A DNA stretch of 64,000 nt from Siderastrea radians (lineage: Eukaryota; Cnidaria; Anthozoa; Scleractinia; Rhizangiidae): positions 18,441,034-18,505,033 of the forward strand of contig OZ024895.1 in the NCBI GenBank assembly GCA_964017195.1, read 5' to 3'. The notes beneath the pieces were generated by a model. The model was given only the letters and a program-made list of their open reading frames with translations, was not told the DNA's origin and searched no databases. Of this stretch, positions 47,641-59,149 are shown in pieces (the stretch's first letter is position 1; each line of letters opens with the position of its first letter). Made by a program: the position numbers and the translations under genes.

Positions 47641-48689
47641 CTATTCACACTGATGTCTGCACACTGCATTGCAGAAACGACAATACTGGCCTCAATTCTT
47701 CAAACATTCTTTCCTGCAAGGTCCATTACATCCCGGATCTTCAAATGAATGCTGTTCATTCTCTTGTTCTGCGACATTGAACAAATGCAAAAAACGATAG
47801 TAGTGACCAACCCTGTTCCACAAATAAAACGATGCAACCGCGCTATTTTGTAACCAACCGTCATGAAGCACTGGTAAGGCAAAGTCATCAGTATAGAATG
47901 TAGGTCAATTTCATGTCATTTCGCAATTTGACTACAAAATAGAGCGGTTTTCAAATGAGTGTCGTAAAACCAAAACCGAAGTAATTACCCCAGCCAATCA
48001 CAACAAACACAAATTACCCAATGAACCAATCAGAACTCGAAGCAAATACATGTAACCGGCGCCAAGCGCGGGAAAACGCGTGCGAGCAAGTCGCGATTGG
48101 TTTGAGTTTTACTTCTGATTGGTCGAAAAAGTGGCGCGAAATTTTTCAACCAATCACAGAGCGAAGTAAAGCAAAACCAAAGCAAAACGCGAATTACTTT
48201 CGACACAATTGAAAACCGCTCTAACCTTTTTATGTAAAACCATTGTAAAAATAGTGGACTTGATTACACAATAATGCAGTTATGGAGTTATCCTACGTTA
48301 GAAAGAGAAAGGTTGCCCTTCGTGTAGAACTAGCGTGTGTGATACTGGGCTTTAATATAAGATAAGGAATTTTTGCAGTTAGATAAGGAAGATACCAGGA
48401 AATACTCCCACCATTCACTGTCCATATTGCTTGATGAAACACGCGAAAGAAAGAAAAATGTTTCGTCGACTTGCACCGCATCACTAACCTAACGTTACTT
48501 ATAGAACAAAGAAACCTTTCATAATATCCATTATTAAAATTTAACCTTGAATCCAAAAAAAGAAGAAGAAGAAGATTATTATTATTACATCCACCTTCGC
48601 CAAAAATGATATTTCCTACCTTCATCGTAAGGTCGTCCCGTGACTGATACCAAGAGAAGTGCAAGAATAACAAAGCAAATGATCTTCAT
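47641..48689 (-). pseudogene. Cysteine-rich peptide precursor, gene C, with nonsense codon
   Basis: Signal exon 48689-48620 is intact (MKIICFVILALLLVSV, then RPYDE) with a GTAGGA donor in phase 1. Peptide exon 47768-47641 follows a GTCGCAG acceptor and joins in frame: acidic lead (EQENEQHSFEDP), then cysteines, interrupted by TGA at 47692-47694 where the paralogues have a tryptophan- or serine-containing loop. Downstream the frame stays open to TAG with four more cysteines. The intron carries a MITE at 47942-48221. The 5' noncoding exon edge is at 49086. Probably a recent pseudogene; a sequencing error at one base would restore it. Confidence 0.68.
47942..48221. mobile_element. TA-flanked MITE with GAGCGGTTTTCAA ends
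   Basis: Left GAGCGGTTTTCAAATGAGTG and right CAATTGAAAACCGCTC are inverted, with TA outside both (47940-47941 and 48222-48223), as in Tc1/mariner-type MITEs. GTAATTAC/GAATTAC inner arms and several CCAATCA boxes. In the intron of peptide gene C. Confidence 0.9.
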
Positions 48690-49085
48690 GGTGAATGGAC
48701 GAAAACTGCAGTAAACGATGAAGTCAAACCTAAAAGAAGAAATTTGGAGTTAGAAAACTACAACAAAAACAGTTACAGGTCAAAATTAGTAGCTAATACG
48801 GCCGATTCACAATTACACGCCAAATGACTGTTAATTTAAGATTGGCGGGTGCAGGCAAACTTCAAGTGCACTCAACAAACTGCTCGGTAATATCCATAAT
48901 TCTTTTCAAATTACGCGAGCGAATTCCATTTAGGAACAGATGTAGATAGGAACAGATCTGTTAAGTGCCCCTGAAAATTATCCTACATAGAAAGAGAATT
49001 GATCTTACAGGAGAGCCTTCTTTTCTCACCGACCTTTAAAGCCACTCAGACCCTCGAAGCAACGAACAGATTTAAATGAGAATAC

Positions 49086-49560
49086 CTGAACGCAGCAGCG
49101 CTTTTTAAAGCGTGCAAATCAGGTTTTATCTATGGCTCTTGATATTAAACCAAAACAATTTGTCGAAGTGTTTTTAGAGCTTTAAGGGTTAATATCGGAG
49201 AACCTTATATTATAACCTAACGGTTTAATGCATAACAGCATGCACGCGTTTAAAACCTTAAAACTTAAATGGACAAGATATATAACAGTATCATAAACAC
49301 AGCTTGAAAGTATTTGTCTGTTTTAATTTATAACAAGTAAAATAAAGAAAAACAATGTTTACGTGTTCAGACAAAATGCAAAATCATACCTACGTTATGA
49401 GGCACTTTAAACGAGTATTGGTATTTGATTTCTTTTTCCAGAGAAAAATTCTTTTCCACCAAGAAAATTGTTACCAAAAGTAACAATTCTGTGATCGTGA
49501 TTGCCAGTCTGGCTTTGTCAATATACATGCACTTTCATACTATCACGTTTGTACCTAGGT
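49086..49560 (-). promoter_or_regulatory. 5' noncoding exon and upstream region, peptide gene C
   Basis: Exon edge CGCTGCTGCGTTCAG with a GTATTC donor at 49085-49084. The hydrophobic ORF block seen in other units is missing between here and the signal exon. The upstream part shares TTCTTTTCCACCAAGAAAAT and GCGATCGTGATTG-like motifs with the other units. Confidence 0.55.
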
Positions 49561-49798
49561 GGAAATAAAGGTCTTCCTTTCCGCTTTCCGTGAAAAGTGC
49601 TTCCTTTCCGCTTTAGGTGTTAAATTGGTCACGAGCGAAATCTTTTTCTTTTCCTCGCGCACAATTTGAACCTAGCTAGCAGTCCTTCAAGAGAGCCCTG
49701 AAGTAGAAAACAAAAACCGTAAACTTTATTTCCCATGACAAGAAAGACAAAACTAAGTGGCTCCACGGTAAAGAACTTTTCGCTCTTAAAGGGCTCTA

Positions 49799-49862
49799 GC
49801 CAAACGGAGTCGGAATTTGTTGCAAGTTTTCAACTTGCAACAACTGGCGACTCCGTTTGGCC
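49799..49862. repeat. 64-bp hairpin
   Basis: GCCAAACGGAGTCG and CGACTCCGTTTGGC are exact inverses, with a second inner stem TTGCAAGTT/AACTTGCAA. Further CAACTTGC/GCAAGTTG motifs continue to about 50110, so this is the edge of a repeat. Confidence 0.85.
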
Positions 49863-50229
49863 ATGACTTGTATGTATTTGTGATGGCTTGTGATGACTTT
49901 TGTTCACTTCACTTTGATCATGATCAACTGGCCACCCAACGCAATCCGCCGCAAGTTAATCTCGGTAGTTGTTTTCTCAGTACGGGCGCGCGCAGGGTTG
50001 CACTGAAATGGGTTTTTGCAACTTGCGTTGAACTTGCGTCCACTTGCAAGTCCGCTTGCCCATCATCGCAAGACTGTCGATGCAAGTTCACGTTTCCAAA
50101 CTTGTGTTTGCTTGCATCTTCGCTTGGCCAGGGCCTGAGGTATTTATCTTGGGTTACGTAGCCTCTCGTTTGGGCTGTTACATGAGTGCGTGTATAATTA
50201 TATAATGCGTAGCTACTCATTCATGTTCG

Positions 50230-51950
50230 TTTGAGTCCTACGTCCGCCTCTTCGTGCTTAAAATTAACTGAAGTACCTTACGGCCAGGGACTTTGTACAG
50301 ATGATATCCTTTGTAAATTACACGATCTTGCGTAGAGGTTTTTTCGCTTAATCTGACTCTGTTATTTCTAAGGTCTGTAGCTGAATAAAATGCGGGATTT
50401 AATTATTTATTTCTTACCACTTGTATTTGGAGTTATTTAGTTGCGTTGTAAATATAATTGTACGTTTTGTTGCAAACTACGTTGATTGTGAAGACATTAT
50501 ATAAAAGGATGCACGCGGTCTCTGTAGGCACTACCCAATGAGTGGTTGCCTATTACACGATGAATGTTTTATATTCTGTTGAGCCGACAGCGAGTTAGAA
50601 TATAAAAGCCTTCATTCCTCTGGTATGACCTAAATGATATGATACAAAATCATGCTTTCACGGCCAAAAGGAGTCAAAACCGCCATGCCCCTCTTATTTC
50701 AACCAAAGCCCTTAAAGGGACTTCCTCCTCTCAAAGTATTGAGGCTTTGCATATCTAATATTACGTGATGTGGCTTAATGCAAGATTACTACTCCGATAA
50801 AACTTGGAAGTTTTATTCGTCGTCGTTTTGTCTTTCAAATTTATATTTCCCAGCTGTATTCATTTTGGACGATTTTATTTTCTGTTTCAGTTTATACCAC
50901 TGGACAGAGTAAACGGCCACTTTCATTGGTCTGCCGGAGTTTGTGATTAAAGCTCAGACACACAAATCACGTATTGAGCCGCAAAGACCGCAAAGTTTTG
51001 CATGCGCAAATCATCACTACGAAGAGTTTTAAAACATTTCTAATAATGTGTGGGGCAGAATAAGGAATGTTTTTAAACATTTTAGGTACTCTGATAACGC
51101 ATAGAGGTAGTCAAAACGTAATAAGAAAACCTATTCGCCTGCTAGTGGTATATGGCGTACTTCATTGGTCTTAACACGATCTGACGTCATTTGTGTGCTA
51201 TCAGAATACACATGTTGAATAATAAAAGAGGTTTACACCTAAATTCTGGCAATGCTTAAAAAAGTAACAGCAACAACGTGTATTTGCTAGGATACTGTTT
51301 CTTTAACGGTGGAAGCTAATGATTTCTGAAAGACCTTCGTCATATTTAGTAGGAAGCTACCAATTAGGATGAGTATTGTGCAATTAATACTGATATTATC
51401 ATACAAAGTGGCAATCATGAAATATTCATTATAGGCTCAACATCACGTCTCGTTAAGTTATTTTGATTGAAACAGGAAGTTCCGGTATAATCACGTTTAG
51501 CCTTGTTTATACGAATGAAGGTCAATAGAATTTTTTGAAATAACCAATGCTTCTTTGCTAATATTTCTAATCTCTTGCTGTGTTTTTCTGACTTTTGCTC
51601 TTAACAATTTTGCTCTTATAATTTTGCAAGGTTGCACACTAACCCGCCAGTTCTCCCGCACACAAGCTCACACAAGCATATAATTTTTGAAATGTACCAT
51701 TCTTACTCACAGTTCCGCAAACTAAAATAAACCCACGGTGAAAAACAAGTTTACGGCGAAAAAGTCCCATCTTTTCCAACGTTTCTCACCATAAAACGGC
51801 AGAATATTTTTGAGCTTCTTGCACGTGAAATCAAATGTCGGTATCCGTTTACAAGCCTCTGCGCACAATGCTAATTTTATAAGCACCCTCCTCTCCAATT
51901 ATATCGCTTTTATGTAGTCTTGAGTGTTGTACGCAAATGAAAACCTCCTG
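50230..51950. other. AT-rich stretch, no gene recognised
   Basis: No domain, repeat family or RNA gene identified. GGTATATGGCGTACTTCATTGG near 51147 and a similar CACTGG..CACTTTCATTGG near 50900 may be ends of a decayed element. Confidence 0.3.
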
Positions 51951-51954
51951 GAAT

Positions 51955-52404
51955 TCTTCGGCCGGTTTTGGGCACTGTAAATTGTGTCTCGATCTTCTCA
52001 ACACAGGATAGGGGCGATCATCGGTCGTGGGGTTAAGTCTTCAGCTTCTCGGTTTTTCCCGATGCGATTGACTGTATGGAATTGTATGTTTTCAGGATCT
52101 ATGCCCATGTCATTATTAATTATATCATAAATTACATCTGTATAATTCTCATCTCTACGTTCCGGGATATTCATGAATCGAAGGTTTTCCTTCCTTGAGT
52201 ATAGTTTTCTAAGCCGATTATCTTCTCCTGTTCTTTTGCTAAACTTTCTTCTAGAGCTCTAATCTCTGCTTGCTGGCTTTCCAATGCAGAGTTCGCACTG
52301 TTTTTGTTTTTAGTAAATTTATTTCTTGGCGAAAAAAAATTGTTTTTCAGGTTTCTTCTTTTCAACTGCTTAAGTTGAAACACGTTCACTACGATGATCT
52401 TCAT
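51955..52404 (-). pseudogene. LINE ORF1-type protein fragment
   Basis: The minus strand encodes a coiled-coil stretch (SQQAEIRALEESLAKEQEKI then GLENYT). After a one-base frameshift near 52200 it continues ENLRFMNIPER, DVIYDIINNDMGIDP and ENIQFHTVNRIGK. This is the coiled coil plus RRM-like layout of L1-type ORF1 proteins (transposase_22-like), which bind element RNA. It is followed by stops. No reverse transcriptase is found nearby, so it is a fragment. Confidence 0.7.
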
Positions 52405-53173
52405 ATAATTCTTTCTTTATCCGCAGTTCAAATATATGATCGTTTCAGATGTCAACATCACTCCGTCATGAGGAACTTAGGCCATGAAAAAAATTGGCAG
52501 CATGTATTCATTAAAAGCGATATTTGACGCGAATCATTTCTGTCAGCAATGTAAAGAATTATATCAACACGTGCGGTCGGCATGTGTCCGTGTGGTTATT
52601 TAACAGCGATCACGTCGTAAAGCAAAAATTATTACAGGAAAGAACGAGCGCAGTCAGCGCAAGTGCGGGAATTTTAAGGTTAGTAAGTCTGATTTTCGGT
52701 TAACCTTCTTCTGGCTCTGTCGAATGCCAACAACAGAAAGGGTTTAAGTTGCACGATTTGTCGTCCTTCGCCAGGAAACGAGACCCAAAACAGAACCAGA
52801 GAATTATTCAGTCTTGTCACGCCGTTTGTAATGATTCAATAAAATGATGTTCGTCGTTTCAGTTTTATGATATATTTTCTTTGCTAGACCGCCACCACAG
52901 TCCTTTGTGGCAATCAAAACCGGGTGATTTTAGTAGATTTTCCTGGGCAGGCTGTCAAAACAGGATCATAATTTTGTGTGAGAATTATCTGGCGGGAATT
53001 TATTATTTATTTACGTAAGCCTGCAAATTCTCCTCGATGCCTCTTAGAAAGGTGCGCACATTAATTTGCTTTACTAAGGTGCGTTGATTTGTATGTAGGT
53101 CGAGCAAAGAACCCGACATTGATCAGTTTTTAGACTAAGGCGATTGATTTTTATGTGAAGAAATGTATGTTAG

Positions 53174-53359
53174 TAGACTGCGAGTAGTCTCTAATTTTGG
53201 CGATGCCGATTGTGGGGCGGGCAAAATACACACGCGCGCGCGCGAAATTTCGAGGAGACGCGACGCGAAGGGAGCGTCTCCTCGAACTTTCGCGCGCGCG
53301 TGTGTATTTTGCCCGCCCCACAATCACAATCGCCAAAATTAGAGACTACTCGCAGTCTA
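53174..53359. mobile_element. 186-bp palindromic MITE with 8-bp target duplication
   Basis: Perfect ends TAGACTGCGAGTAGTCTC and GAGACTACTCGCAGTCTA, arms of about 75 bp including TGTGGGGCGGGCAAAATACA, and a core with CGCGCGCG. TATGTTAG flanks it exactly on both sides (53166-53173, 53360-53367). An 8-bp duplication and TAG ends fit hAT-type mobilisation. A fragment of the same end is at about 2101-2118. Confidence 0.95.
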
Positions 53360-54109
53360 TATGTTAGAGGACGCTTTGAGCGTGGGTCAAACCGCAGTGG
53401 TGGAGTTATTATATTCGTTACGAACGTTTTGAATTTTAAGGTGTGGTATATTCATCATTTTAAATGTGGCGCTTTAAGGAGTAAATCGTGTTTTTGCCAA
53501 CATCTATGTGCCAAACAAGGTTTATAGTCAACAACCAATGTGATTATTTTAAAGATTTTAGGACCAGAAAAATAGTATAGTTTCAAGTCCCGTGCAAGAC
53601 TGGTAATTATTGGAGCGACTCAGTTCAATGTCATCTTTGATTCAAATCGTGATTGTTTAGGCGGGGCAGAAGGATCTGCTTTCCGACCCTAAAATTGGCA
53701 TTTTTACTACCTTTACAGCCGCCATTACATTGGCATGTTCCGGACGTTCCTAACGCCAAGCAAGCTAGCCAGAGGAAGTGATGTCAGAGACAACGTAGGA
53801 ATTTCAAGTGAGCAATTTATAAGTCAGAGAATTTTACCCTCTTTTACCCACCTCATTTAGTCGTTTTTCGGTACGGGTTTCGCTGAAATTTAGTTTAGTG
53901 GTACCAGGTTCTACTTGTGTTTTTCAAGGTGTAATAAAGTGTTTGATATACACGAAGCCGTGAATAAGGTCTACAACTGTCAGGAACTTCTCATGAGGGC
54001 GAGAGACGAGTTGGCGAGATTAACGTGTCTTTTTTTCTCCCGTCAATAAGTATTTTTACTATAATAACTTATGCTAAATCCAGCAAGGACCGAAAGAAAA
54101 AGTTCAATT

Positions 54110-54600
54110 TTCGTCGAAATGGCACATGAAAAGATTTTGTCTGTTTTTATTCAAGATAACTGTTCCGTGTAACGGCTGAAAAATGAAACCCTTGTAAAAA
54201 AAAAAAAAGTTTGGGTATTTCATTAAGTTTTCAAGAGTTTATAATTGTTTTCCACCGGGAAAACTGTGATCAAAAGTTTTGTCTTTGAACGTCAGGTTCT
54301 GTGTTTAAGTGTGCTGCTTTGGTTGAAAACTTTAAATTGTGTACACCAAAAAATTCCTTACTTTCCCTATACTAAATACTTTGTGTAAGCACAGGAAGTA
54401 TTATTTCTTCTTAGGACAAAGGGTAGCAAAGAAAGCAAATTGATTAAACCACTCACTGAATTAAATCGTGCAGAAACTATCATCGTATAAACACACTGTT
54501 CTGCTATTGTGGCTGTTACTCCGGCTATATTTAAATAATTGATTGATTTCTTGATGAATGGTATTTATATTGACCTGTCATCACAATCGACCATTCGATT
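54110..54600 (-). promoter_or_regulatory. Orphan upstream region of a lost peptide unit
   Basis: Resembles the far-upstream part of the peptide units (compare 28050-28400 and 29400-29750): TCTGTTTTTATTCAAGAT, GTTTAAGTGTG, AAAGCAAATTGA and ATAAACACACTGTTC in the same order. No 5' exon edge or coding exon follows on its minus-strand side. Confidence 0.5.
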
Positions 54601-54703
54601 TTCTGCCTTCACAATTTAAGATTAGAGAGATTTGTAACACATATAATAAGCTTCTATCATTAAAAACTTCTTTAATGATTTATTAACAGTTCTGTGTTTA
54701 CTC

Positions 54704-54893
54704 TATGTAACTTGAGTTCTTTCACGTAGTTTTAAGGTTTTAGTCTGAATGTAATGAAACTGCTAAAATGGAAGCCATAGAAAACTTATTACGTCACTGC
54801 TGAGCTACTTGTTTCTTTCTTGTTCTTAAAAATTAATTTTTTTTTCTATTTTAGACTTCGGGTAAAAGGACTGCTAGGGCTAGATCGTGTTTA
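54704..54893. repeat. Dispersed repeat, copy of 1312-1502
   Basis: About 93% identical by eye to 1312-1502 over the whole length. Continues the orphan unit-upstream region at 54110-54600. Confidence 0.8.
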
Positions 54894-55202
54894 AGGAAAA
54901 GTTTTTCGCTTGTGACCAATTTTGTACTCACGGCGCAGACAAAAATCTTCATCTCGGTTATCTAGCATTTTGCAAAATCTGGTTCCTGAAGTAAATCTGT
55001 TAAGACACAAAATAGAAATCACCCTAAATTTCCAAATTAGGGAGAGGTCATTATTTAGAGCAGGGGAGGGGGTGGATGATATTAGGGAGGGGTTATGGAT
55101 TTTTGGAAAGTGCTGGAGGGGGGGTTATGGAATATCCACAGAGAACAAAGGAGGGGTTACAGGAAATCAATGAACACTTTATCCATTCCAAGGAATATGG
55201 AT

Positions 55203-57107
55203 TTATCGTTCTAGTTTTGCACTAGGAACCGGCTTTGCCAGTCTTCCAGACCTAAGAATAACCTGATCAAATAGTTCTGGTTGATCTTCATTCTCTTCTA
55301 TCTCACTGTCCCCTGACTCCGCCGATTCATCCAAATCAGGACCAGGTCCTCTTCTGAATCCGACCTCTCACTGTCGTCGTCGTCGTCGTCGTCGTCGTCG
55401 TCCTTGTCTGATTCATCCACGCATTCTCTTTGTAACTGGCACAAGCAACAGCGTTTGTGTGAGTTGCGGAAGAATCGTTTCTAAGAACATGTCTGACTTA
55501 TTATGCATTTTACATGATCGTCCTTTAATGCTTTCTTTCCGGTAAGAAGATTGTTTGTCCAGATATTTGTCTATTTTGAATACTTTCAATTTTCTGATTT
55601 CTCCTCCCAGACCTAATTGTCACCATTCATATTCCTCCAATGTCTTCTGCCTAAGCTGCTGACTTTTCCTTCCTCTCTGAGCAGCTCTCATCTGTGGAAT
55701 TTGTTTGACATCATTTAGATGCTGCACATACTCCTTTACTAATTTCGGATCAACTGCAAATTTGGTAGCAAAGCGGTCAATGCCAGTCTCTGTGTGCAGA
55801 TTTCCATTGCTAAACTCTTTTTTAATATTAACCCCGGGCTGCCAATCATCCGGAAATCTTCTACTCGTTGGTGTTTCAAAAGGCGTCATATAGTGACCAG
55901 GGTTATTGGGATCTGGAACTGGCTGAGGTATTCCTTCCTGGCTTGGTCCCACCCAGTCGTTTGCCTGGCAGAAATCGCATAGTTTTCCATTAGTTATTAA
56001 TGCAGTCTTTCTTCAGGTATTCCAAAAACAGCTCACCTGTATTATAATGAGCTACCGAGGTTTCTTGCTAGCAGCAACGAAATCACGCAGTTAAGAAAGA
56101 CGACAACACGTTTTAGTTTTGAAGACATGTTTCGGATGTTTCAACATCCATCATCAGTTCTATATGATGATGATGGATGTTGAAACATCCGTAAAATGTC
56201 TTCAAAACTAAAACGTGTTGTCGTCTTTCTTAACTGCGTGATTTCGTTGTTATAATGAGCATTGTAGAAATCCCATATCTTCTTGGAATAAGCATGCCCT
56301 GGAAGGTCTTTACGTTTTGCCTCCGAAGCTTCCATATACCTTGCCAAGTAGTCCCAAATAAAGAAAAAGCCATTATTACTTTTCTCGGTCAATAACGCCT
56401 TAATGTACTCCCCAAGTATTAGCACGTTGTCAAGTTGTCTTTGAATCTCTTCAGTCACAGCCCAAGCATTCTTTTCCATTCAATTGCTTTCGTACACTTC
56501 AAACTCCTTCATGTCTATCTTCTTTATGTCCTCATTTGACATTCCCTCAAACCTTTTGAACTTCTCCCATTCTAGGGTCTCTCCATCGAGAAGTGCATCC
56601 CCACATCCAGAATTAGTTTTCTCTACCTCATTCTGTCCCGAATCTCCACGCGATCTATGGACCCTAACTCGATAGTGAGAGTTGAAGATCCTTGTAAAAT
56701 CTGCTTCTCTGAATTTTTACTTTTTTGTTGCTGACACCAACACCGGGGCCTGCATCTGTGAAGTCTTCCCATTTCGGCTTCACACTTGGCAATTTGTACT
56801 CGTTTAACAGCTCCAAAATTTCTTTACAAAAGCCCTTAACATGTTCAAAAAGTGCTAATGGTGTCTGCCATTTCTTTACATTTCCATGGTTCTTAAATTC
56901 AGATTTCAAACAGTCAATTTTAACCGTAAACTCTTGAATAGCTGGAAGGATACGGCAGGTAAATACCTTACGGTCATTTTCTGATGCGCGAGAAAGTTCA
57001 AATTCTTCCAGAATCTTGTTGATTCGGTTATGTGTGTGATCGAGTCGCTCTTGTTCATATAGTCTGTGCAGAGAGGCCCTTGCTGTGTTTAATTTCCACC
57101 AATTCAA
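55203..57107 (-). pseudogene. Unknown transposon protein with CxxC and acidic tail
   Basis: Read from 57107 down. The N-terminal part (DHTHNRINKILEEF, FTCRILPAIQEF, KPKWEDFTDAGPGV) is open past the site of the stop in copy 1. One extra base near 56720 shifts the frame, and a TGA (CGA in copy 1) occurs near 56479. The middle (FFFIWDYLARYMEA, IWDFYNAHYN) is interrupted by the insertion at 56053-56249. It then resumes with GKLCDFCQANDWVGP, IPQPVPDPNNPGHYM and DDWQPGVNIKKEF. The C-terminus has about ten aspartates in a row (about 55378-55407) and ends RSGRLAKPVPSAKLER at 55203. Several frameshifts. I cannot name the family; the CxxC pair may bind zinc. Confidence 0.65.
56053..56249. mobile_element. 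197-bp insertion with large palindrome and 11-bp target duplication
   Basis: Exact TTATAATGAGC at 56042-56052 and 56250-56260. Inside, CAACGAAATCACGCAGTTAA starts an arm of about 75 bp whose complement ends the element (TTAACTGCGTGATTTCGTTG). The loop contains a run of GATGAT. It splits the codons of the host transposon protein within its AHYN motif, which is duplicated by the target repeat. Confidence 0.9.
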
Positions 57108-57399
57108 GCACCAATGGCCTATTAAAAGTGTTTTTGTTTAAAGGAGGGGTTATGAATTTTTTCAACCACTTTAAGGAGGGGTCACAGAAAGTTACTATCT
57201 GCTAAAGGAGGGGTTGTAGACTTATGCTGTTTGGGGTTAAAAAATCATCCACCACCTCCCCTGCTATAAATAATGACCGCTCCCTTACTCTAAATTGAGA
57301 GACGTTGCAAAAAGAGAAATAATCGCCACGGACTGTTACATTTTAACTTACGCACAAGGCAGGGGGTAAGTTGCAAAAACAAATGGAAACAAATTAAAC

Positions 57400-57493
57400 C
57401 AGTAACCAGCTTTATTTGTAAGTTTACATCATGAAATGCAGAATTTATGATTTGATTAAGCAGCGCTTGAAATGGTCATCTTTGCTCAAACAC
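57400..57493 (-). other. 3' UTR exon of peptide gene D
   Basis: A TTTTTTCAG acceptor then GTGTTTGAGC on the minus strand; AATAAA at 57416-57411. Almost identical to 13580-13676. Confidence 0.65.
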
Positions 57494-58026
57494 CTGAAAA
57501 AAGAATGCATACACAAATTACAATTAAATAAATAAAGCTGAACTCTTGAAAAAGGAATCGCTAATTTTACTCCCGAATGCGCGTGTGATGAACTTTACGA
57601 GAACAAGGCCAACTATGGAGATGCGTTTGACGTTCACTGGCCCAAAGTCAGGTGTCCATAGCCAAATGGCGAAATTTTTAAAGCTGTTTTGTTCTGAAAA
57701 ATAGGATTTGCCCTTTTGTCCTGAAATAAAAGAAAGCTTTTGGGCCTTGGGTTAGAAAAAATGTCATATATCTAGGTGTAATACTGAGTAGGGGACCCAG
57801 GGTCTAGGCATCACGCATTTCAGCCAAATTTCTTAAGTTACGCGTCTTTGGATAGAAATTGTGCAGACGTGTTGAGAGAAACTGTGGTCGGGTCTTCTGC
57901 TGGCCTCCATTTTCACTCCACAGCTCAGATTTTTATTTTTCTTTACCGCAATTGCCTGCTGCTCATTGCTTATTGTACGCTTGCACATAATGACATTACC
58001 TTACTTTCACTTTCGACATAAGGGCG

Positions 58027-58583
58027 CTACTGACAATTATTTCTGCATAATATTCTGCACGCTCTTCTATTCGACCAATCCACCGACCAATCCAAACACC
58101 CCCTCATGCAACGTCTATAACATCCTGGACGTGGATCTTCAAAAGATTGTTGCTCTTCCTCTTCTCTTGCGACAATGAACTCCATTCCATAGTCATGAGG
58201 CTCCCCTGTGAACAAATTGGAAAAAAATAGAGTTAAGCCCTGTTTCGCAAATAAATATGATTAAACCGTGCTATGTTGTGACTAGTCGTCGTAAAGAACT
58301 GGCCATGCGAAGTCATGAGTACAGAATGTCAGTCAATTTGACTGCCATCTAAAACTATTGACCGCATGTAGCGATAGTGCACTTAAAATGACATAACATT
58401 GCAGTTTTGGAGTAGAGTCAAAGGTCGATATTAGTTTCTCCTGTTTGTAAATAACTGTTCACAACACTAAATTTCTTTTCGATAATCTATCTACGGAAAA
58501 TTATATTTTTTACCTTCGTCGTAAGGTCGTGCCGTGGCGGTTAACAAGAGAAGTGCAAGAATAACAAAGCAGATGATCTTCAT
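58027..58583 (-). CDS. Secreted cysteine-rich peptide precursor, gene D (82 aa)
   Basis: Signal exon 58583-58514 (MKIICFVILALLLLTATA, then RPYDE; GTAAAA donor in phase 1) joins exon 58205-58027 after a TTCACAG acceptor. The layout is as in gene A: acidic propiece (REEEEQQSFEDP), then a basic six-cysteine peptide. The loop between cysteines 3 and 4 is 12 residues instead of 8, because a 12-bp unit (GACCAATCCACC on the plus strand, about 58073-58096) is tandemly duplicated, repeating a DWS-containing tetrapeptide. The frame is preserved. The surrounding 3.7 kb is the duplicate of the gene A locus. Secreted peptide; function unknown. Confidence 0.75.
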
Positions 58584-59149
58584 TGTGAATGGGCGAAAAA
58601 CACCGTAAATGATTCCCACGATTCTAAAAAGATAAATTGTAATCAGGAAACCAATACTGATACTATTACAAGAACAGCTATGTGTCAAAATAAGCAGCTT
58701 CTACTGATTTACACATATATACCAACTGACTGTTAATTGGGACAAAAAAATCTTTTTTTTCGTCACAATAAGACCCCAGCCAGCAAGCACAAAACTGTAA
58801 TTTAGATACATTATTTAAGGAAGGAGTGGCTCAAAACCTGAGTTCTCAAGGCCGAAAGGTATCTAACATTTACCCAGAATACCAAACGTCCTTTCCAGTA
58901 AGATTAACTTCCCGAGGAAAAACCCAGTACACAGTTATTATTTCCCACGAAAATGCTCGACCAAAATAATTTGCCATCTGGGTCGAATTCCCTATGGGAA
59001 CAGATATAGAGAGGAACGGATGTGTTAAGAGCCCCAGCAAATTACACCACGTAGAAAAATGATTAATCCTATCGTAAAACCTTCTTTTGTCGACGACTTT
59101 CAGAGCCAGTCAAATATTCGAAGGAAAGCACAGCTTGAAATAAAAATAC

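Larger units (their letters stand above)
55040..57284. mobile_element. 2.2-kb TIR transposon encoding an unknown protein
   Basis: The left end GGGAGAGGTCATTATTTAGA and right end ATAAATAATGACCGCTCCC are inverted over about 50 bp, continuing through GCAGGGGAGG and GGTGGATGAT. TTA lies outside both ends. The coding relic at 55203-57107 occupies nearly all of it. AGGAGGGGTTA motifs repeat inside both ends. A truncated relative is at 12190-13483. Superfamily not assigned. Confidence 0.8.
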
